DNA of 64,000 bases from Alloactinosynnema sp. L-07 (GTDB lineage Bacteria; Actinomycetota; Actinomycetes; Mycobacteriales; Pseudonocardiaceae), in contig NZ_LN850107.1 in assembly GCF_900070365.1 (NCBI RefSeq), positions 3,596,001 through 3,660,000 on the forward strand, written 5' to 3'. Position numbers and translations under genes: made by a program. Within the stretch, counting starts at the first letter, position 1, and each line of letters starts with the position of its first letter. The notes beneath the pieces are model-generated. The model did no database searches, was not told the origin of the DNA, and saw nothing but the letters and a program-made list of their open reading frames with translations. Of this stretch, positions 17,088-24,703 are shown piece by piece.

Positions 17088-17473
17088 GATCCCCCCGGGG
17101 CATCACCCGCCACGTCCACCGCGAACCCGGTCCCGCACTGCGGGCAGTGGACGGCGACCTCGGTGTGCCCATCGGCGTTGACGCGGCGGTAGAGGTCCTG
17201 CAGGAACGCCATGTCGGAAGCGAACAGGCTCTCCACCACGAACGTGTCCACCGACGGCAGCGCGCCCAGCGAGGTGATGGTGCGCTCCAGCAGCAGCACC
17301 GTCAGGTACGCCGGGTTCTGCTTGGACCGCTGGTCGGCCTGCGTGGTGATCTCGTCGCGGGCCGTGGCCAGGCGCATCACGCCGTCGCGGTGCACCTGGC
17401 CGTGCTCGTCGACATAGCCGCGCGGGAGCGTGAACGGATACTCCGTGCGCAACCCTTCCTGGAGAGCTGTCAT
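17084..17473 (-). CDS. eCIS conserved protein, possible tail assembly chaperone
   Basis: A 129-residue cytoplasmic protein that begins with EYPFTLPRGYVDEHGQVHRDGVMRLATARDE, a sequence type that is conserved next to eCIS tube genes, and carries a lone CPQCG pair near the C-terminus. The middle (YLTVLLLERTITSLGALP... LFASDMAFLQDLYRRVN) is helical. By position, between tube and tape measure/DUF4157 genes, it may act as a tail assembly chaperone; this is inference. The start overlaps the tube gene stop as ATGA, and its own stop overlaps DUF6760. Confidence 0.82.
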   Translation of the reverse strand: MTALQEGLRTEYPFTLPRGYVDEHGQVHRDGVMRLATARDEITTQADQRSKQNPAYLTVLLLERTITSLGALPSVDTFVVESLFASDMAFLQDLYRRVNADGHTEVAVHCPQCGTGFAVDVAGDAPGGS

Positions 17474-17931
17474 ACGGACACACGCTGGATGCGCTCGGAC
17501 ACGATGGTGACCGTCTCCATCAGCACCTCGCTTGACCCTGCCTTCAAGGCGCCGATCTCCAGCTTCGACGGCCAGGCGTGTTCGAGGTGGTACCGGGCGA
17601 CCGGCTTGCCGTCGGTGCCGTACATGATCAGCGAGCAGCTCTTGCGGGCGGCGACGATGTCGCCCATGAGCACGGCCTCATGCCACGCCCACAGCTCCAT
17701 GCTGGAGTTCTTGCCGCGCTTGAGCACCAGGGTGGCGGGCTTGGTCTTGCCCGGCAGCTTCTTGAGCACGACCTCCTTGTCGGTCGACTCCATCAGCTCG
17801 ACCGGCTCGACCTCGGTGGTGATGCCCTGCAGTTCGGAGAACGAGGCGATCTCGTAGCCGTCGATGGTGATCGAGAAGCGGGCGGCGGTCAGCGCGTCGT
17901 TCGGCTGGCTTGAGCTCAGGCCTGCGGCCAT
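17470..17931 (-). CDS. Main inner tube protein (T4 gp19 family)
   Basis: A 153-residue gp19-family protein next to the sheath gene, which is the usual place of the major tube subunit (Afp1/Pvc1 type). Sequence signs are RFSITIDGYEIASFSELQGITTEVEPVE, VVLKKLPGKTKPATLVLKRG and the C-terminal SSEVLMETVTIVSERIQRV. Hexameric rings of this protein stack to form the tube ejected on contraction. It starts 16 bases after the sheath stop (translation goes from sheath to tube). Confidence 0.92.
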   Translation of the reverse strand: MAAGLSSSQPNDALTAARFSITIDGYEIASFSELQGITTEVEPVELMESTDKEVVLKKLPGKTKPATLVLKRGKNSSMELWAWHEAVLMGDIVAARKSCSLIMYGTDGKPVARYHLEHAWPSKLEIGALKAGSSEVLMETVTIVSERIQRVSV

Positions 17932-17947
17932 GGCGAATCCCTTCTAG

Positions 17948-19483
17948 TTATTCTTCGAGACCCGCGCCCTCGGCGAACTGCGAGATGCGGAATACGACGA
18001 ACTCGGCGGGCTTGACCGGGGCGATGCCGATCTCGACGGTCAGAATGCCGACGTCACGGTTCTCCGGGGGGTTGTTCTCCTCGTCGCACTTGACGAAGAA
18101 CGCCTCGGCCGGGGTGCGCCCGAACAGCGCTCCGTCGCGCCACACGCGGCGCAGGAACATCGTCACGGTGCGCTTGACCGAGTCCCACAGCTTCGGGTCG
18201 TTGGGCTCGAAGACCACCCAGTTGGTGCCCTGCAGGATCGACTTCTCGACGTAGTTGAAGAGCCTGCGGACGTTGAGGTAGCGCCACTCCGGGTCGCTGG
18301 ACAGCGTGCGCGCGCCCCAGACCCGGATGCCCTGGCCGCGGAAGGACCGGATGCAGTTGACCGCGATCGGGTTGAGCAGGTCGTGCTCACCCTTGGTGAT
18401 GTTGAGTTCCAGCGTCACCGCGCCGCGGATGACCTCGTTCGCCGGTGCTTTGTGGACACCGCGGCTGGAGTCGTTGCGCGCCCAGATGCCTGCCATGTGC
18501 CCGCTCGGCGGGACGAACACCTGCTTGCCCGCGACCGGGTCGGCCACCTTGATCCACGGCCAGTAGAGCGCGGCGTACTTGGAGTCGTACCCGGCGAAGT
18601 CCATCCGCCAGTCCTTGACCTCCTGCGCCTTGAGCCCCGGCGGAGTGTCCAAAATGGCCACTCGGTCGGCCATCAGCTCGCAGTGCGCGATCATGGCCAG
18701 CTGCACGGCCTTGACGTCCTCCATGGTCAGCGCGCCGCGCTCCAGGGCGGCCATCAGGTCGGGCACGCACAGCATGGTGACCTCGTCGAGCGCCTCCAAG
18801 CCGCCGAACCCGGTGCGGTCGGCGGAGTTGCCGACGTACTCCTTGGCGTCGACCTTCGCGGGCACCGACGGCGGCGCGGCCAGCGCGATCTCACCGGTCT
18901 TCGGCACGCTGAGCGCCTTGCCCTTGGTCTCCTCCACCGAGATCAGCTTCGACTGCTGCCGCACCACGGTGGCCACGTTGTTCGGGCCGCGCCGGGTGCT
19001 GACGTTGTCGAACGTCTCGACCGGCTGGCCGGCCTTCTTGACGACCAGCTTGAAGACGTCCTCGCCCTCCTCGCTGGCGGGCGCGACCTCCACGGCAAGG
19101 TCCGCGGCCTCGGCGGCGCGCGCGGTGATCGTCAGGCCGCCGCCCGCGGCGCCCGGCAGCTCGGCCATCGGCACCGACACGATCTGCCCGTCGGTGTGGC
19201 CGTTGCCCTCGGCGCCCGCGCCCCCGACCCGGACGACATAGGCGACGCCGCCGCCGTTCTGGAAGTAGCCGTAGACGGCGTGGGCCAGGTAGTAGCCCTC
19301 GACGAAGTCGCCGAAGTTGGTCTTGAACTGCGTCCAGTTGGTCACCAGGACGGGCTCGTGCAGGGGTCCGCGCTCAGCGAACCCGACAAAGGCGGCCACG
19401 GCGGTGCCCACGGCCTCGATGGGCCGCGAGCCGGAGGAGACCTCCTCCATATACACGCCGGGCGCGAGATAGCTGCTGGCCAT
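17948..19483 (-). CDS. Contractile sheath protein
   Basis: A 511-residue tail sheath protein. The N-terminus YLAPGVYMEEVSSGSRPIEAVGTAVAAFVGFAERGP is diagnostic of the family, and the C-terminal third (NCIRSFRGQGIRVWGARTLSS, RRLFNYVEKSILQGTNWVVFEPN, FFVKCDEENNPPENRDVG) matches the conserved handshake region that links subunits. A single sheath gene is present. The ATG at 19483 has AGGGAG upstream and begins the conserved sequence; a longer in-frame extension reaches into the divergent promoter region and is not credible. It is the first gene of the leftward eCIS operon. Confidence 0.93.
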   Translation of the reverse strand: MASSYLAPGVYMEEVSSGSRPIEAVGTAVAAFVGFAERGPLHEPVLVTNWTQFKTNFGDFVEGYYLAHAVYGYFQNGGGVAYVVRVGGAGAEGNGHTDGQIVSVPMAELPGAAGGGLTITARAAEAADLAVEVAPASEEGEDVFKLVVKKAGQPVETFDNVSTRRGPNNVATVVRQQSKLISVEETKGKALSVPKTGEIALAAPPSVPAKVDAKEYVGNSADRTGFGGLEALDEVTMLCVPDLMAALERGALTMEDVKAVQLAMIAHCELMADRVAILDTPPGLKAQEVKDWRMDFAGYDSKYAALYWPWIKVADPVAGKQVFVPPSGHMAGIWARNDSSRGVHKAPANEVIRGAVTLELNITKGEHDLLNPIAVNCIRSFRGQGIRVWGARTLSSDPEWRYLNVRRLFNYVEKSILQGTNWVVFEPNDPKLWDSVKRTVTMFLRRVWRDGALFGRTPAEAFFVKCDEENNPPENRDVGILTVEIGIAPVKPAEFVVFRISQFAEGAGLEE

Positions 19484-19671
19484 CGAAGGATCTCCCTGCG
19501 TCGGACGGCGGGACACTTCCCCCGAGCTTGCTGCGGCGATCCAGCCGGGCGCAGTCGCCCGGGGGCGTGGGCAAGGGCAGGTGGGACCGCCCCTTCGGGC
19601 GAATCCGGGGCGCCGATAGGACGGGCGGCCGCCCGTCGTGTCGAACCGGCCGACCGCCCACACTGACCACC
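19484..19671. promoter_or_regulatory. Divergent intergenic region of the eCIS locus
   Basis: The 188 bases between the sheath gene (leftward) and the Pvc16-like gene (rightward) must hold both promoters. No convincing -10/-35 pair or operator stands out in this very GC-rich stretch; a GGGCGGCCGCCC palindrome at about 19622-19633 is the most regular feature. The rightward GTG at 19672 lacks a clear ribosome site, so a leaderless transcript is possible. Confidence 0.4.
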
Positions 19672-20262
19672 GTGATCCCCGAGGTCGACGACGCGCTGTG
19701 CCAACTGCTGGGCCGCAGCCTGCCCGAGGGCACCGCGGTCCGACTCGACCCGCCGAAGCCGACCTGGCAGACCGAACGCCCGTCGAAGGTCATCGACCTG
19801 TTCCTCTTCGGCCTCCACGGCGACCCCCGCGGCCGCGAGTCCGGCTTCGACCAAACCCGAGACGACCGCGGCGCCGTCATCGCCCGCCGCGAACCCGTCC
19901 GCCGATGCGTCCTGTCCTATCTGGTCACCGCGCGGGCGCCGAAGGTCAGCGAGGAACACCTGCTCCTGGACCTGGCCCTGCGCACCATGATCTTCGCCGA
20001 CGCCATCCCGCCAGACTGTCTAAGTGGGACGCTCACCGAAGCGGCGGTGTTCCTGTCCATCTCCCCGGACGCCCCGGGAGACCTGTGGAGCAGTCTGGGA
20101 ATGCCCGCCAGGGCTGCGTTCATCGCCTCCGTGAGCGCGCCTTATGTGGCCGCCGACGACACCGACATCGCGCCTCCCGCCGAGAAGATGGCCCTTCGGT
20201 CCAATCAGGACGTGCCGGGGAAGCTGGCGCCCGCGGGTGACAAACGCTGGGTGCGCACATGA
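19672..20262 (+). CDS. Pvc16/DUF4255-family tube terminator
   Basis: A 196-residue protein with the DUF4255 (Pvc16 N-terminal) pattern: VIPEVDDALCQLLGRSL at the start, then DLFLFGLHGD and the RREPVRRCVLSYLVTARA strand, and a helical DPHAEHLLL-like segment (VSEEHLLLDLALRTMI). In known eCIS this protein caps tube and sheath at the distal end and fixes length. The GTG at 19672 is chosen because the family's conserved sequence begins there; there is no strong ribosome site. It overlaps the PAAR gene start as ATGA. Confidence 0.85.
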   Translation: MIPEVDDALCQLLGRSLPEGTAVRLDPPKPTWQTERPSKVIDLFLFGLHGDPRGRESGFDQTRDDRGAVIARREPVRRCVLSYLVTARAPKVSEEHLLLDLALRTMIFADAIPPDCLSGTLTEAAVFLSISPDAPGDLWSSLGMPARAAFIASVSAPYVAADDTDIAPPAEKMALRSNQDVPGKLAPAGDKRWVRT

Positions 20263-20654
20263 GCTTCGCGGCCAAACAGGGCGACAAGGTCATCGCCACC
20301 GACACCCACATCCTCATGGTCCCCTCCCCCGGCGGCCCGGTGCCCACCCCCACCCCGCTGCCGTTCGTCGGCACGATCACCGGCGGCTGCAGCACCAATG
20401 TGATGATCGGCGGCATGCCCGCGGCGGTCACTGGAAGCACGGTGACGAACTCGCCGCCGCACATCTGTCCTCCCCCAGCGACTTTTCAGGTGCCGCCAAC
20501 CAACCAGGGCACAGTGTTGAAAGGCAGCGGCACTGTCCTGATCAACAACAAACCCGCCGCACGCAACGGCGACAAGGTCAACACCTGCAACGACCCAACA
20601 CCGCTGCCCAAGGGCTCGATCATCGCCGCGGGCACAGTGATCATCGGCGGCTGA
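20259..20654 (+). CDS. PAAR-like spike-tip protein (DUF4150)
   Basis: A 131-residue PAAR/DUF4150-type protein, the sharp cap of the VgrG-like spike (Afp10 role). It has the family's repeated glycine/proline hairpins (STNVMIGGMPAAVTGSTVTN, GTVLINNKPAARNGDKVNTC) and begins MSFAAKQGDKVIATDTH. The short length implies a bare tip without a fused toxin. It is translationally coupled to the Pvc16-like gene, and its 3' end overlaps the opposing gene by 14 bases. Confidence 0.9.
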   Translation: MSFAAKQGDKVIATDTHILMVPSPGGPVPTPTPLPFVGTITGGCSTNVMIGGMPAAVTGSTVTNSPPHICPPPATFQVPPTNQGTVLKGSGTVLINNKPAARNGDKVNTCNDPTPLPKGSIIAAGTVIIGG

Positions 20655-21198
20655 CCTCGACCAACGGCCCAGGCGCGAACGGCACCGCGACCAACACCAT
20701 CACGCCGACGGCGGACAACTCATGGTCGTGCCGCACAAACCACGCCCGCGCGTCCGGCGACCCATCCCAAGGCGGCACCGCGGGCTCCCGATGCGGCAGG
20801 GCCGACACGTCCAGCGCGTACCCCACGCGCCCCCAAACCTCGGTGTCGACCCGCGTGTACCGAACATCGCAAACCCCAGTGAACGCAACGATGTTGGGCG
20901 GACGGAACATCCGTCCGTTCTGGGTGAACGCGTGCCCGGCCCCAGCGGTGATCCGCGGCGATGAAGACCCGATCCCGCCGACCATCACCCCGGTCGCCAC
21001 GTCACGCAACGCCGCCAGGGAGCGGGTACGCGCCTCGGCCGCGGGCTCGGCCGAGGTCGTGACATGGATCTCCCCTTCGAGTCGCAGCGACACCGTTACG
21101 GCGACATGACCGATGTCCACAGTGGCGGTCGCGACCGGTGTCCTGGGCAAGACATACCCGAAGCCGACACCGTCCCGGGAGATCTCAGACCCACCCAT
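20641..21198 (-). CDS. Hypothetical protein, 185 residues
   Basis: A protein of unknown function. It appears soluble, with alternating polar and hydrophobic segments suggesting beta strands (GYVLPRTPVATATVDIGHVAVTVSLRLEG), an alanine/arginine-rich helix near 60-75, and a C-terminal VGVMVLVAVPFAP segment too short for a confident membrane helix. The ATG at 21198 was chosen because the frame farther upstream shadows the next gene. It is convergent with PAAR, overlapping by 14 bases. An eCIS role (for example regulator or cargo) is possible but unsupported beyond position. Confidence 0.6.
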   Translation of the reverse strand: MGGSEISRDGVGFGYVLPRTPVATATVDIGHVAVTVSLRLEGEIHVTTSAEPAAEARTRSLAALRDVATGVMVGGIGSSSPRITAGAGHAFTQNGRMFRPPNIVAFTGVCDVRYTRVDTEVWGRVGYALDVSALPHREPAVPPWDGSPDARAWFVRHDHELSAVGVMVLVAVPFAPGPLVEVSRR

Positions 21199-21284
21199 GT
21201 CGCCGCCTCTCGCGCCGCAACAACCGTATGCGGCGCGAATGATCGGTGACGACGACCGAAGGGGCAGCAGTTCGGGCGTGGCGG

Positions 21285-21452
21285 CAAGTGCGTTGAGCAC
21301 GAACGTTCGCCGGGTATCGGCCTGTCCACGGCGTGGCTGGCAAGGCGGAGGGAAGACCGTAGTACCGGGTTGTACTTGGGCTTTCCGACAACGCAGCCAG
21401 GCGCGTCGTGGGCAGGTCGAGACCCGGTGAAGGTTCGTGGTCAGCGCACTAG
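21285..21452. repeat. 168-bp palindromic element, copy B
   Basis: Same length and layout as copy A. Arms are AGTGCGTTGAGCACGAACG at the left and the complement of AGTGCGCTGACCACGAACC at the right; the right end is CTAG, the left CAAG. The loop holds GTACCGGGTTGTACTTGGG, nearly identical to copy D. The element fills most of the 315-base gap between the divergent genes starting at 21198 and 21514. The rest of the gap shows no gene. Confidence 0.75.
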
Positions 21453-21513
21453 CCTCACACGCTCGAAACACGCGAGCCCCCACTTGGCAACAGTCGGCAC
21501 GCACGATAGGTGC

Positions 21514-22587
21514 ATGGACACCACCGCTACCCCAACGACCTGGCGCCTGCGGGTTCGCATCGACGACCGGCCGGGCACGCTCGCGCGCGTCACCACGCGG
21601 TTGGCGGCGCGGGACTGCAACGTGCTCGGGCTCTCGGTGCTGCCGGTGCCCGGCGGCGTCATCGACGAACTTGTGGTCAACACACCCGCCGGGGTCGAGC
21701 CAGCCTCGCTGATCGACGACATCCGGGCCGAGGGCGGCCGGTGCGTCGGCATCACCAGGGCCGACCTGCGCCAGATGGTCGACCGGACCACCGCCGCGCT
21801 GCGCGCCGCCGGTTCGGCGATGCGGGATCCGGGGTCGACCGCCGAGTCGGTGCGCACGCTGCTTGGCGCGGACTCGGTCAGCATCGTGGACGCGGGGACG
21901 GTCCATGGCGACGAGGGCGGGCACCTCGCGGTGCTCGCCCTGTCCGAGGAGGCCACGCTGGTGGCCCGACGGGGGTGGGCCCCGTTCACCGAGGTCGAGC
22001 TGGCCAGGATGGCCGCCTTCGTGGACGTGCTGACCGCCGGTGCCACCAGCGCGGCCGCCCCGACCGCCGTCATCACGCGCACCGGTGCGGGCGTCGTCCT
22101 GCGCGACGGCACGCCCGGCGACGCCGAGGCGGTGTCCGACCTGCATGCCCGGTGCTCGGCGCAGACGCTTTTCGCCCGGTACCACGCGGGCCTGCGCACG
22201 CTGCCCCGCCGCTGGCTGCACCGGCTGCTGCAGCCGCCCCGGGGGCGGACGCTGCTCGCGGTGAGCGGGACCGAGGTCATCGGCATGGCGCAGCTCATCC
22301 GCACCAACGACCCGGCCGAGGCGGAGATCTCGCTGCTGGTCGAGGACGGCTGGCAGAAACAGGGCCTGGGCACGGCGATGATCGCCCGGCTCGGTCAGAT
22401 CGCCCGCGCGGGCGGTCACCGGCGGATGATCGCGTGGTGCCTGATGTCGGAGGTCGGCTTCGAGCGGGCGGCAGCCGCGTCCGGGCTGCCGGTGTCGATC
22501 CGGCACGAGGACAGCATGCTGCGCGTCGCGCTGTCGGTGGAGCAGGCGCGGGTCTCCAGCGCGGAACGCGACTTCGTGGCGAAGTGA
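21514..22587 (+). CDS. ACT-domain / GNAT acetyltransferase fusion protein
   Basis: A 357-residue protein. Residues about 10-75 form an ACT domain (LRVRIDDRPGTLARVTTRLAARDCNVLGLSV), normally a small-molecule (amino acid) sensor. Residues about 190-330 form a GNAT domain, with the acetyl-CoA loop in VEDGWQKQGLGTAMIARLGQIA (Q-x-x-G-x-G pattern). The middle region resembles a degenerate second regulatory segment. The arrangement suggests a protein acetyltransferase controlled by amino-acid binding, as known for some actinobacterial lysine acetyltransferases; the target is unknown. The ATG at 21514 begins the conserved region. Confidence 0.85.
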   Translation: MDTTATPTTWRLRVRIDDRPGTLARVTTRLAARDCNVLGLSVLPVPGGVIDELVVNTPAGVEPASLIDDIRAEGGRCVGITRADLRQMVDRTTAALRAAGSAMRDPGSTAESVRTLLGADSVSIVDAGTVHGDEGGHLAVLALSEEATLVARRGWAPFTEVELARMAAFVDVLTAGATSAAAPTAVITRTGAGVVLRDGTPGDAEAVSDLHARCSAQTLFARYHAGLRTLPRRWLHRLLQPPRGRTLLAVSGTEVIGMAQLIRTNDPAEAEISLLVEDGWQKQGLGTAMIARLGQIARAGGHRRMIAWCLMSEVGFERAAAASGLPVSIRHEDSMLRVALSVEQARVSSAERDFVAK

Positions 22588-22657
22588 CGGCGGCCACTTC
22601 CCCGTTGGGACCTACTCGGAAGTAACATGGGACCCTGAGTCGAGCTTAGGAGCCCCC

Positions 22658-24241
22658 ATGAGCACCGCAACGACCACGAACACTCTCGGCGCGGTGCCCG
22701 GCGCCCCCACCATTGTCCGGGCCACCAGCCTGATCGACCGCGCGGTCACCGGCACCGCGCCGACCACGGTCCAGATGCTGGCCCCGTTCACCGGTCTGCC
22801 GCTGGCCAGCCTCCCGCAGATCGATGACCCCGATGTGCGCCGGGCCTTCGCCCGGGCCAGGGTCGCCCAGGCCGAGTGGGCCACCACGCCGGTGGGGCAG
22901 CGGCAGCGGGTGTTCCTCAAGCTGCACGACCTGCTGTTGGAACGCCAGGACGAGGTGCTCGACCTGATGCAGGTGGAGACCGGCAAGTCGCGGCTCGACG
23001 CCTACGACGAGGTCGCCGTCACCGCGATGACCGCGGCCTACTACGGCCGCAAGGCGGCCAAGCTGCTCGCGCCGCGGCGCAAGGCGGGCGCGCTGCCGGT
23101 GTTCACCCGGACCACTCAGGTGCGCCACCCCAAGGGCGTCGTGGCGATGATCTCGCCGTGGAACTACCCGCTGGCGCTGACCGGCATGGACGCGATCCCC
23201 GCGCTCATCGCGGGCAACGCGCTGGTGCAGAAGCCGGACAACCAGACCGCGCTGACAGCCCTGTGGCTCAACGAGCTGGCCGAGGAGGCGGGCCTGCCCG
23301 CCGACGTGTGGCAGATCGTGCTCGGCCGCGGCTCCAAGATCGGCACCGCGCTGATCGAGGAAGGCGACTACCTGGGCTTCACCGGCTCCACCGAGACCGG
23401 CAAGAGCCTGGCCGCCAAGGCCGCCGCCCTGCTGACCAGCTACTCGATGGAACTCGGCGGCAAGAACCCGATGATCGTCCTCCCGGACGCCGACATCGAC
23501 CGCACGGCGGCGGGCGCGGTCACCGCGTGCTTCTCGTCGGCCGGGCAGCTGTGTGTGTCGGTGGAGCGGATCTACGTGCACGACAGCGTGCGCGATTCGT
23601 TCACCGAGGCTTTCGTCGCCAAGACGCGGGCGTTGAAGCTGGGCACCGAGCTGACCTACTCGGCGGACTTGGGCTCGCTGACGTCGGCTGAGCAGTTGGA
23701 GACGATCAGCACTCACGTCGAGGACGCGCGAGCCAAGGGCGCCACGGTCCTGGCGGGCGGCAAGGCGCGGCCGGAGGTCGGACCGCTGTTCTACGAGCCG
23801 ACGATCCTGACTGACGTGCGCAACGGGATGACGCTGTACAAGGAGGAGACCTTCGGCCCGGTGGTCTCGATCTACGGCTACAGCGACGAATCCGAGGCCA
23901 TCCACCAGGCCAACGCGACCCGGTACGGGTTGAACGCGAGCGTGTGGACACGGAATCGACGCGCGGGGGAACGGGTCGCGGCGCGGATTCACGCCGGGAC
24001 CGTGAACGTCAATGACGGCTATGGGGCGGCGTTCGGCAGTCTTGACGCGCCCATGGGCGGTATGGGGGACTCCGGGGTTGGGCGGCGCAATGGTGAGGAA
24101 GGGCTGACGAAGTACACGGAAACGCAGACGATCGCGGCTCAGCGAGTGGTGCCGCTGCGGCCGTGGAAGGGCGTTCCCGCCAAGGCTTGGACGAAGGCGT
24201 TGACGATCGGCCTGAAGGCCCTGAAGCGCTTGCCGCGCTAG
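22658..24241 (+). CDS. gabD: Succinic semialdehyde dehydrogenase
   Basis: A 527-residue aldehyde dehydrogenase. The active-site glutamate is in MELGGKNP (E265) and the nucleophile in SSAGQLCVS (C299). The NAD(P)-binding FTGSTETGK motif lies at about 241-249, and PWNYP at about 167-171. The sequence type matches the actinobacterial succinic semialdehyde dehydrogenase subgroup, which oxidises succinate semialdehyde to succinate in GABA degradation and the alternative TCA route. Cofactor preference was not determined. A good ribosome site (AGGAG) precedes the ATG. It stands alone and overlaps the convergent neighbour by 4 bases. Confidence 0.85.
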   Translation: MSTATTTNTLGAVPGAPTIVRATSLIDRAVTGTAPTTVQMLAPFTGLPLASLPQIDDPDVRRAFARARVAQAEWATTPVGQRQRVFLKLHDLLLERQDEVLDLMQVETGKSRLDAYDEVAVTAMTAAYYGRKAAKLLAPRRKAGALPVFTRTTQVRHPKGVVAMISPWNYPLALTGMDAIPALIAGNALVQKPDNQTALTALWLNELAEEAGLPADVWQIVLGRGSKIGTALIEEGDYLGFTGSTETGKSLAAKAAALLTSYSMELGGKNPMIVLPDADIDRTAAGAVTACFSSAGQLCVSVERIYVHDSVRDSFTEAFVAKTRALKLGTELTYSADLGSLTSAEQLETISTHVEDARAKGATVLAGGKARPEVGPLFYEPTILTDVRNGMTLYKEETFGPVVSIYGYSDESEAIHQANATRYGLNASVWTRNRRAGERVAARIHAGTVNVNDGYGAAFGSLDAPMGGMGDSGVGRRNGEEGLTKYTETQTIAAQRVVPLRPWKGVPAKAWTKALTIGLKALKRLPR

Positions 24242-24684
24242 AGGTAAAGCAGGACGTAGCTGAGCCAGATGACAACGAAGACGGCGCTTCCCGACGCCAG
24301 CGCGACGATTCGGTTGCGGGTGAATCGTTTCGCGGTGGACTCGTAGGCGCCGAACGCCAGGAAGCCCAGCAGCCCGACGGCGAGCACTACGGTCGCGGCC
24401 GGGCTCTGGCTCCATCCCCAGATGCCCACGGCCACCACCCCGGCGAACAGTGCCAGCGCCAGAACGGCCAACAGGGCCTCGCCGAGCGCTTCCATGATCA
24501 ATTCGAGGATCCCGCTCAAGAACCTGACGATCAAGTCCAGGATCGCCATGATCCCGCGGCCGATCGCGGCGCCGAGGCGAACCGGCCAGGTGCGCCAGGG
24601 TTGGGCCTGGTCGCGGCGGATCCGGCTGAGGGCGCGCTGGGCTTGATCAGGATCACGGCGCGGGGCGGTGGGGCTCGGCGTCAC
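24238..24684 (-). CDS. Small integral membrane protein, 148 residues
   Basis: An unrecognised protein with four hydrophobic stretches: an amphipathic pair near 42-65 (IMAILDLIVRFLSGILELIME), then clear helices at about 70-90, 95-113 and 124-146. The N-terminus is charged and cytoplasmic-looking (RRDPDQAQRALSRIRRD). The GTG start is poorly defined, with AAGG almost adjacent. Downstream of the large LuxR-type regulator by 19 bases on the same strand, so perhaps co-transcribed. Confidence 0.7.
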   Translation of the reverse strand: MTPSPTAPRRDPDQAQRALSRIRRDQAQPWRTWPVRLGAAIGRGIMAILDLIVRFLSGILELIMEALGEALLAVLALALFAGVVAVGIWGWSQSPAATVVLAVGLLGFLAFGAYESTAKRFTRNRIVALASGSAVFVVIWLSYVLLYL

Positions 24685-24703
24685 GCCTTCATGATGCCTG
24701 GTC

